64,000 bases of DNA from Chloranthus sessilifolius (taxonomy: Eukaryota > Streptophyta > Magnoliopsida > Chloranthales > Chloranthaceae). The notes under the pieces are model-generated. The model saw nothing but the letters and a program-made list of their open reading frames with translations, did not search any database and had not been told where the DNA came from. Position 1 is the first letter of the stretch. Each line of letters opens with the position of its first letter. Of the stretch, positions 56,885-64,000 are shown in pieces. Location of the stretch: contig CM037593.1 in the NCBI GenBank assembly GCA_021018995.1, forward strand, positions 41,057,810-41,121,809, in the 5' to 3' direction. A program made the translations under genes and the position numbers.

Positions 56885-57085
56885 AATCATAATGATAAAT
56901 CACACTTTAATGGTGTAAAATAATAAGTGAGTTTTTAATGGCGTAAGATCATTTAAACACCATTTGACAAATCATAGCTTTGTGCCATATGACATAATGA
57001 TATATCACACTTTAATGGTGTGAAATAAAAAGTGATATTTTAATGGTATAAGATTATTTAAACACCGTCTAATCAATCATAGATT
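56885..57085. repeat. Two direct half-copies of the 51017-51253 MITE family
   Basis: CATAATGATAAATCACACTT and the following block to ATTTAAACACC occur twice, about 108 bp apart. They resemble one arm of the foldback MITE at 51017-51253. Confidence 0.75.
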
Positions 57086-58848
57086 GAAGGTTGGGCATTG
57101 AATGTGAACCATCCGATTGATGAACTTTAATATCAGCCCTTAAATAAAAAATAATAGCTGATATTATAGTCCACAGTTCGAATGATTTAAATATTCCTAA
57201 AAAATAATTTTGACGGTTTAGATCACCTATATCGTAAGCACTTATGTTATAAGATCATTTGAATACCACTCTTGGTGTGTAAGTGACAAGAGTCGGTCCT
57301 ATACTCCCTTGCATATAAAAGAAAAAATTAAAAAGAAAAATAAGAAAGAAAGGGGAAAGAAGAAAGGGGAAATGGGAGAGGCGGAAGCAGCTCAAGCCTC
57401 CTATGCAACTAGGTACCACTTCTTCTTCTTCTTCTTCCCTTAAAAAATAATGGGTTGCCCTTAAAAATTGGGTTTTATACCTCTTAAAACAAGAAAACCC
57501 CTTTAAAAAATGGGTTTTAAACCCCTTAATAAAAGCTTTTTTTTTTTCTGAGAAAACCCTTAAAAAAAAAAGCTTAAAAAACAAAAATAATACTCGGCCG
57601 ATAATTTCACAATGATCAGCCGCTAATTTCAAATTGTCGCCCGATAATTTAGGATTTTCGGATGGGGGGTGGTTTTTTGCATTTTTCTGGTTCGGTTTCG
57701 ATCGAAATCGAGACGTCTCGGCTAAAATTTTGAAATTTCGGCCGAGATTTTGATCCATGCACCCAAATTCTAGAGGACCGAGATATAGTGTAACGGTATT
57801 TGAATTTTGTAGATATTCGAGAACTGAAACATTGTGATTGACGACCATAATCTGGAAGTAGAAGAATTTAGATTTATTTTTTACAAGTATTTTAATAACC
57901 ATTATTTTATTCATTTTTCTCAACCTATAAAGACAAATAGAAGTATTCAGAATTTAGACCTTCCTCGTGGGAACGATCTTATACTAGTACTACAATTTTT
58001 GTTGTGCGCTTGCAATAAGTTAAGACAGAACACATCATAAAGAGTTGTCAGTTATCCAAGCGATGATGATTTGTTATCAGATCGATGACAATTGGTTAGT
58101 ACTAGAGCAATGCCGATTCATTATTTAAACTTATCATTAAATTAGATTATTGACTTTAAAGAATCTTATGATGGAGATTATGTTCATGTCGATCTCTTGG
58201 CACTGTCTATCTTTACATTGTGGCCTTTAAATCAGATGACATAGATGATGCTTCACATCTCGTACATATAAAAAAGAGCATATATTTTAATTTTGAAACC
58301 CTGTAGAATGATAAAAGGTGTACGAACTAAGAAGGGCTATTTCAGACTTTTTACGCTAGCTGGAATTGGCTCGGCTTCAAGCTAGTCGGTTATGAGAAGG
58401 GTGAAAGAAACTATAGGGTCTCTGACAGAAAAGGTGAATCTGACATGGTCGATCCTATAAATTTCCCAAAATATAAAGTATAGTGTTAACCTCTAGCAAC
58501 GTTTCTTAAGACATGCAGAAGCTTTGGCATTTTCATAAGCTTTAATCTCGAAAAAGGTAAAATAATATATATACTAGATTGAAAATAAAAATTAGGAGAA
58601 TTTGTGTAGACACCCAAATTTGGCTCGATCAAAATACCTTTCGAGAGAGGCACAATTCTAAGCTTTTGATGACATGTATGGAACCCTTAGGAATTATCCC
58701 AAACCGCTGGGAATCACCTTAGATCCCTCAGAACTTATCTCGAACCTTTAGAAACCAATCCCAAACCCTTAGGAATCAACCATAGCCTTCCCAGACCTAT
58801 TAGAATCCTTTCCGGGCACGATTCGAGCCCCCCTGAACAGCGGTTAGA

Positions 58849-59232
58849 AAGAGGAGTGCTAAAATTTTTGTGAATAGTTTCCCAACCTAAGGCATATACC
58901 ATTGGAAAGTAGAGCTTCCCATCTTTCCAACGAATTAAGAATCGCCTAATTTAGAGTTGTACATCAAAAGATATGGCAGAATAAAGATTACAAATTTGTG
59001 TAAGAAATTACAAAACCGAACCCATAAAGCTAGTTTCGAAGTAACCAAAACAGTCGATGAAAAGAGGAGTTCCAAGGTTACCATAGATAGTTTTCTAACC
59101 TAAGGCCTATACCATTGGAAAGTAGACTTTTTCAGCTTTCCAACGAGCCACGAATCGCCTAATTTGGAGTTGTACGTAAAAAGTTATGGCAATTTGAAAA
59201 ATACGGATTTGTGCAGGAAATTGCAAACCGGG
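58849..59232. repeat. Tandem pair of about 190-bp units in the LTR U3
   Basis: Both units contain TATACCATTGGAAAGTAGA, a CTTTCCAACGA segment, AATCGCCTAATTT and GAGTTGTAC in the same order, with clear divergence. Confidence 0.9.
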
Positions 59233-59539
59233 CCAGGCCCCTGCGGGTCTTTAACTTCCAACAGTTTGGGCCTGAATTTCCTTCAAAAAATAGCCAAAAT
59301 TGACATTGGGGTTTGACTTGTGGACCATTCAAAAGTCTAAGGTGTGTTTCTTTAGGACCCTAGTGACCCTATTAGCTTAAGTTATCACCATTTTGCTATT
59401 CAAGTCACTATCCTATCATCTACTATTAAACCCAAATCTCTCTCCTCCAAGCTCTAGAAAATCACAAAAACCTTAGATTTCTCATTACCTAATTGCTAAT
59501 CCAATTAGGACTTTAGCCCCTCACTAATCCTCCCTTTCT

Positions 59540-59553
59540 CTATAAATAGAGAG
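59540..59553 (+). promoter_or_regulatory. TATA box of the 58605-60347 LTR
   Basis: CTCTATAAATAGAG lies about 300 bp downstream of the tandem U3 units. It is a canonical plant TATAAATA and likely marks the start of R nearby. Confidence 0.65.
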
Positions 59554-60005
59554 CCACCCCTCTTGCCTAAGGGTTAAGAATTTTTACCTAAGAGAAAAAG
59601 AGCATAAGTGATAAGATCTTTCTCCCTTTGGTGCACCATCCCTATACAAATTCCAGAATTCAAAAAGCCCCTTTAAGCCTTAGTATTTCACTAAAAACTT
59701 CTAGGTTAGGTGTGTGTTACCCCCTAGCTTTCCTTCTCTACCTCTTAGCTTCAAGCCTTAGGAGTTAGAACCCCATTCCATACCATACAAGCCTTCAAAA
59801 AGCTCACCGAAGCAAGCCAACGCAAGGCTCTCCAACGGTGCTACAAGGGCCCGAGAGCTCTGACTCTCCCCTCTATTCCTCTACCTTCTTTGCTTTTCCT
59901 CTATCCTAGAATTGAGCCGTTACGCTGTCCAAATTTCGGCAAGCGGGAAGGGTTCAATAGGATCGGTAGCCTTCGGGCAAGGGGAAGTGCCGCTTATTTT
60001 GCTTC

Positions 60006-60009
<4 letters not shown>

Positions 60010-60075
<66 letters not shown>
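60010..60075. repeat. (TA)n microsatellite
   Basis: About 32 TA units within the LTR. Confidence 0.98.
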
Positions 60076-60079
<4 letters not shown>

Positions 60080-60429
60080 TGCCCCACATAGACCTGGCCT
60101 TAAGTAGAGACTGCATTTAGCGTGTTGATTGGGTGCCTAACACCTCCCCAATCGATAACCGAAGCACTTACCCAAGAACTTTTGGTGTGGATCGAATTCA
60201 GAGTCATATTTTTAGCACTTCGATGCTCATAAAAATTGATCTAGATTTCCTGAGACACCAAAAGCTCCGGGTGGCGACTCTAAATATTTTATTTAGCGAG
60301 CGCATTGTCGCGACGGGATCGTCAAAAAAAAATCCCACGGTTGCACAATTTGAATTTTGGGGACCTGACAAAAACACCCAAAAAATTTCATCTAATTTTT
60401 CTTGCACAATAAACATGAAATAAGACTCT

Positions 60430-61060
60430 TACGTGATATTTTCCATACTTGATGAAGTCAAAGTATCCATCTTAGAGTTGCCTTCTCTAAACCACGAATT
60501 AAGTTTTGGCATCTTAACCATCCTAATTAAATAGATTTGATCTCAGCCAAATTATTGAAATCATGGTAGAGAAATTTCGAACTTTGGTTTCTACTAATTA
60601 ATGCCTCCACAGGCAGACAGAGATGATGAATAAAAAGTGGCGTAACTATTAAGCTTAAGTAATATTCGTACATAGAAAAGACCTTCAAATAAACATAGAA
60701 GAAAAAATGCTTATTTCATCTTTTATTTTTCGTTGCTCTAAAGAAATGAAGATGGAAGGCTAGCTGCATCAAAAGAATAATATGATCGATGAAAGTGGAA
60801 TTGATCCAAGGCAATGATCATGAGGATTACCTTACTTAGCTATCAAGATCAGGTATGATGGTAATGCAAATCTACAAGAGACGATGGTAAATATGTAGAG
60901 TGATGTACTACGTGAAAATGAGAAAAAACGAACATTACTGATATGAAAAGAACAATGGTTAATAGAAGTAGTGAAACAATCGACTGCCTAAAGCAGTTGT
61001 TTAGTATCTTATAATTGATGTATTTTAACAAAAAGATAGGCGGGTAATTGTAGATTAAAC
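60430..61060. other. No gene seen
   Basis: AT-rich, no recognised repeat or open frame above background. Confidence 0.45.
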
Positions 61061-61189
61061 TTCTCCTTTTAATAAATATATGATATAAATATTAAAGAAG
61101 GCCCCCCAAACGTAATTTCAAATCCTAGCTTCTAGCTTTCCTTTTTTCTTCCGCTATTACCAAACCCTAGCTACTCCCATCAGACGATT

Positions 61190-61655
61190 TTGCTGCACAG
61201 AAAAAGAAGAAGACGACATGGGGTTTTCTCGCATTGGTGACCTTGTCAATGCATCACAAGCTTCTTTTCAATGGATCTAATGGCCATCGTTCGATCTCAT
61301 TGCCCCATTAGGGTTTCTAAAAATCCTTTGCAGCTTCCAAATTTCTCTTTGATGCCGATTGATTTCTGCCATGATTTCTCTTTGCATGTCCTTTTTATTG
61401 TTGTTTATATTTGCATGTCCTTTTTGCTGCACAGAAGAAGAAGAAGACGACATGGGCGCATTGGTGACCTCGTCAATGCATCACAAGCTTCTTTTCAATG
61501 GATCTAATGGCTATCGTTCGATCTCGTTGCCCCATTAGGGTTTCTAAAAATCCTTTGCAGCTTCCAAATTTCTCTTTGACGCCGATTGATTTCTGCCCTA
61601 ATTTCTCATTGCATGTCCTTTTTATTTTTGTTTATATTTATTTGTTTATTTTTTT
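61190..61655 (+). repeat. About 235-bp tandem duplication in a leader-like region
   Basis: Copy 1 (about 61190-61424) and copy 2 (about 61425-61655) are nearly identical. Both hold GAAGAAGACGACATGGG, TTGCCCCATTAGGGTTTC and TTTGCAGCTTCCAAATTTC. Copy 2 lacks seven bases (GTTTTCT) after the ATG, so the two ATGs open different frames. The preceding AAACCCTAG (about 61160) is common in leaders of expressed plant genes. Confidence 0.88.
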
Positions 61656-61881
61656 TTATTGATTTATTGATTTTTTTTTTTAAATGCATCATGATTGTTG
61701 CTTTATGCTTCTTAATCTGGTCATCGGGATTTATTGGTTTCCGAGTGAGGAGCAAAGGAATGGTCTTACTCGCCGTATCATCATGAAGGTTGGAGTCGAT
61801 AACACAAGTCTCCTTGAAGCTAGAGATAAGTTCATTCAGCGTCAACCTAAAGTAATTTGCTCTAGTTCTCAAGTTCTCTAA
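61218..61881 (+). CDS. Possible 5' end of an unrecognised gene
   Basis: ATG at 61218 gives MGFSRIGDLVNASQASFQWI then a stop. The duplicate ATG gives MGALVTSSMHHKLL and stops within 40 codons. A later open stretch (about 61720-61860) reads YWFPSEEQRNGLTRR and VGVDNTSLLEARDKFIQRQP with a possible donor GTAATT. I do not recognise it. It could be a short gene whose leader was duplicated, or a chance open stretch. Confidence 0.25.
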
Positions 61882-62010
61882 TTTTGCAAGATTCATATTT
61901 TATCAGTCCTTAACTATACAATGTGGGTTGATACAAGTTGAAGCTATCTTTGGTTTAATGTGCTGTTCTTGAGGTTTTTATGTTGCAAAAGATCACATGT
62001 AGATCTGAAG

Positions 62011-62090
62011 TTGCCATATTTAGAAATGTATGTGGGAAATTAGAGAAGTGTTGCCATATTTAGAAATGTATGTGGGAAATTAGAGACGTG
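62011..62090. repeat. 40-bp exact tandem duplication
   Basis: Two 40-bp units starting TTGCCATATTTAGAAATG, differing only at one base near the end. Confidence 0.97.
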
Positions 62091-62099
62091 TTATTTAAC

Positions 62100-62714
62100 T
62101 ACATCTGTAATAGTAATTACACATTGTTGGGAAATGAGAAGGGAGCAAAGTAGTCATATTGAGAAATCGGTTATTATTTTTAAAAGGGTAATGGTTCTCT
62201 CTCTTACCTTCTTAACATTGCTTAAATTTAGAGGGCTATTAAGTGACAAGTAAATTTTTCGGCAAGTGGTTAAAACTTAAGATCCTTTGATCAATGAGAC
62301 TATAGGATGGTCAAGGAAAATGAAGTTATGCTTGAATGGATTTGAAATTTTTTATATATTTGACAAATGGGAAGATGTGTTCGAGCGCACAGTAGTGACT
62401 GTGCATTCGTATGCAAGATCACATGTCATGTAGCACGTGATCGCGAGTTACGCCCATTGTCTAATGATTCACCCTTTCCCATAGGGTTTTAGAAAAATGA
62501 TTTTATTTTTTGGACCATTTTTGCCCTTCAAATCCCATGTCAAAATTTTCCATCCACCGCTTGGACTTGGTGAATTGAATTCCGCACCTTTGATTTGGGT
62601 GCCACGTGGTGCCCATTTGGTTCGATCACATGGATGATCCATGTGCTCGAATGCATTTCCCCGGGGGGAGGGCTGGTCCGTATATGTAGGGGGTGCTGGG
62701 AGGGGTGGCAGGGG
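62100..62714. other. No gene seen
   Basis: Non-coding. The GC content rises towards 62700. Confidence 0.45.
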
Positions 62715-62766
62715 TTGGGCTTGGGCTTGGGCTTGGGCTTGGGCTTGGGCTTGGGCTTAGGCTTGT
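62715..62766. repeat. (TTGGGC)n microsatellite
   Basis: About eight hexamer units. A KPKPKP reading frame on the other strand is a by-product. Confidence 0.97.
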
Positions 62767-63479
62767 AGCACAATGGTATTAGTATTTGAAATTAGTTCGA
62801 AATGGAATGGCTTGAAATACTTGTTAATGTAATAAAATATCACCTAATAAGGTCAACCAATGGGTTGGGTAGGTTGACAATATTGCAACCTCAAGGTCTT
62901 TGATTACAAACATTTTCTGTTTTGGTGGAAGCTTTAGGAGCCCTGATTCTCTGTTCGTTGATGTTCATCTAATTTGCTCAGAACTAAAAATCAGATAACT
63001 ATTTTACTTATATTATTATTGGAATATGTTTTAGATCCCCCTTTATGTTTTATTATTTATTTTTGTATGTTTATTAACTTTTTTAATTATCGACGTGTTT
63101 TCTTGAGTGGTTCTATTGGAGACATTTGGGATATATGAGTAAGTATTCCTTTTAGATCGGTCTGAAATTACCAACAGAATCTTAAGGAGAAACTACAGCA
63201 CCGTGTCCTTTAAAGCAATAAATAGGCATGCATCTTGATCTTGCATTTATTTAAAATAAATAAAAGCAAATAACTAGGTTAGTTTTTAACATCTCATCCA
63301 CCTCCTCCAACTTAGTGTCTTTCATCCTAACAATCCCCTTTATCCATCTCCTCCAGCTTATTGTCTTCATCCTAACAATCTCCTGCCAACCATCTGGAAA
63401 TAATCCCTTACTATCTTTGTCGTAGGTGGGTGTGTTAGGATTTTTGGGATAAATGATATTAATCTTTTATGTTTAGGTT

Positions 63480-63643
63480 TATTTTTGTAATGACATATGA
63501 TTTTATAAAGATGCCGTAACCACCACCTATCCTTACGCCTACCTGACTAGTCAACCAACTATGGACGCTTTGACTTCGTAAACTCAGAACTTGTTCCAAT
63601 CGAGATTGACTCACCCAAATTCCCAGGACTCGGACAGTTTTAA

Positions 63644-63686
<43 letters not shown>

Positions 63687-63690
63687 ACCT
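63480..63690. mobile_element. Remnant related to the 33434-33847 hAT MITE
   Basis: CGAGATTGACTCACCCAAATTCCC, shortened here to its GACTC words, leads into ACTCGGACAGTTTTAAAACTAT and a TA run (63649-63681). This is the inverted form of the CATAGTTCTAAAACTCGG end at 33434. The other end was not located. Confidence 0.5.
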
Positions 63691-64000
63691 CAAGGCTACT
63701 ATTACTTTCTTTTTTCAATAGCATTGAAAAAATGAACCAACGTTTTTACTGAAATAAAGTAAAAACAATCACAAATAGATAAATACATAAAATACAAGAA
63801 ATTTAAAAAATAAAACAAACATTACTACCTCTATGAATTGACTTTCACACCATTATAATTTAAAATTAGTAGAAAAATAAATACTTTTAAGAGTAATACT
63901 AAAATTGTAATAAGAAAGTAAAAAATTGTACTTGGACAAGAATAGATCTATTTCTTTGACGGGTAACTCTCATTTTTTATTTTAAAACGAAAATTATACC

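Larger units (their letters stand above)
56126..57759. mobile_element. hAT-type element, 1634 bp, 18-bp perfect TIRs
   Basis: The left terminus CATGGATCAAAATCTCGG and the right terminus CCGAGATTTTGATCCATG are exact inverses. Flanks CGCCCAAA (56118-56125) and CACCCAAA (57760-57767) match at 7 of 8. There is no transposase frame. The interior has two foldback MITEs, direct repeats and a poly-A/T-rich part with AAAACCC words. It lies within an LTR. Confidence 0.9.
54850..58035 (+). mobile_element. Probable Ty3/gypsy-type LTR split by a hAT-type element
   Basis: A TATA-type box (GATCTATAAATAAGAGG, about 55679) is followed by repeated CAATTGACGCCTGTGA and GATTGACGCCCAAA phrases. After the nested element at 56126-57759 the sequence continues into CCTCGTGGGAACGATC and TTGTGCGCTTGCAATAAG, typical of the 3' end of Tat/Athila-like LTRs. 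The outer ends and target duplication were not determined; the left limit given is approximate. Confidence 0.5.
52982..58480. mobile_element. Long-inverted-repeat DNA element (MULE-like), invaded by other elements
   Basis: About 52982-53770 and about 58040-58480 are inverted copies of each other. The shared stations, in mirrored order, are GAGACCCTATAGTTT (53041 and 58415 reversed), the GGC.ACAATGT block near 53525 and 58215, and a 22-bp minisatellite (53636-53767; reversed units at 58055-58118). The arms have diverged by indels, including a foldback element in the left arm. Between them lie an LTR with a nested hAT-type element. Long TIRs without a recognisable transposase suggest a non-autonomous Mutator-like element. 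Exact ends and duplication are unresolved because the left edge is poly-A. Confidence 0.65.
58605..60347 (+). mobile_element. Solo LTR, 1743 bp, Tat-like, ATTTG duplication
   Basis: Starts TGTAGACACCCAAATTTGG and ends ACGGTTGCACA. ATTTG lies directly on both sides (58600-58604 and 60348-60352). U3 contains a tandem pair of about 190-bp units (from about 58849 and about 59056), then a TATA box (CTCTATAAATAGAG, about 59540), a long TA run (60010-60074) and GGTGGCGACTCTAAAT near the end. The termini resemble Tat-lineage Ty3/gypsy LTRs. The following TTTTGGGGACCTGACA looks faintly like a primer-binding region, so a truncated full element is an alternative. Confidence 0.75.

Noticed and set aside
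57255..57923. 222-codon minus-strand frame
   Set aside because: It crosses the right TIR of the hAT-type element into the LTR, has low-complexity Phe/Lys runs and no recognisable domain.
62540..62773. Minus-strand frame with KPKPKP repeat
   Set aside because: Translation of the TTGGGC microsatellite.
1..64000. CRISPR arrays, bacterial operons, ribosomal RNA genes, organellar inserts
   Set aside because: None seen. Regular arrays here are LTR motif clusters or minisatellites, and coding features are eukaryotic with introns.

Overview
The window is nuclear DNA from a flowering plant. The evidence is AT-rich sequence, GT-AG introns, fragments of plant gene families (inositol transporter, LRR-VIII receptor kinase, CDPK, kinesin-14, MRT4) and a dense nest of plant-type transposable elements. 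The species cannot be named from the sequence alone. Nothing bacterial, organellar or CRISPR-like was seen. No complete host gene was found; nearly all recognisable coding sequence is transposon-encoded, truncated or broken.

Layout. 1-2200: 5'-truncated long LTR with a palindrome array, an acidic mini-ORF and a three-stem hairpin. 2201-~12463: a minus-strand Helitron with a decayed Rep-helicase gene and a decayed RPA1-like gene; a 2.6 kb solo LTR (7900-10506) sits inside a Rep-helicase intron. 13278-16728: a minus-strand RNase H-like coding region split by a 2.4 kb solo LTR (13657-16043, TSD AAGGC) of the same family as the LTR at the window start. 17782-18524: an unrecognised acidic ORF. 19.4-24.1 kb and 25.7-30.0 kb: two diverged collinear copies of one segment; the first carries a 1.25 kb solo LTR (TSD AGTGG) whose empty site survives in the second, and the second carries a broken inositol-transporter gene. 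30.0-31.0 kb: A-rich minisatellite. 32.4-37.8 kb: several hAT-type MITEs and the last three exons of an MRT4-like ribosome-assembly gene.

38572-50767: a 12.2 kb non-autonomous CACTA transposon (TSD TGA, CACTACGT termini, subterminal repeats) carrying exon fragments that resemble five host genes (importin-beta, kinesin-14, LRR-VIII kinase, CDPK, one unknown), all in the same orientation and with introns. 51.0-51.4 kb: a foldback MITE and a decayed tRNA-Glu. ~52.98-58.48 kb: a long-inverted-repeat element that contains an LTR, which contains a hAT-type element with 18-bp perfect TIRs, which contains foldback MITEs. 58605-60347: a Tat-like solo LTR (TSD ATTTG). 61-64 kb: tandem duplications, microsatellites and a possible 5' gene end.

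Most interesting: the multi-gene CACTA capture; an LTR family with a conserved splice-acceptor/acidic mini-exon plus a structured hairpin; and four LTRs that each carry a different array of self-complementary motifs near their promoters.
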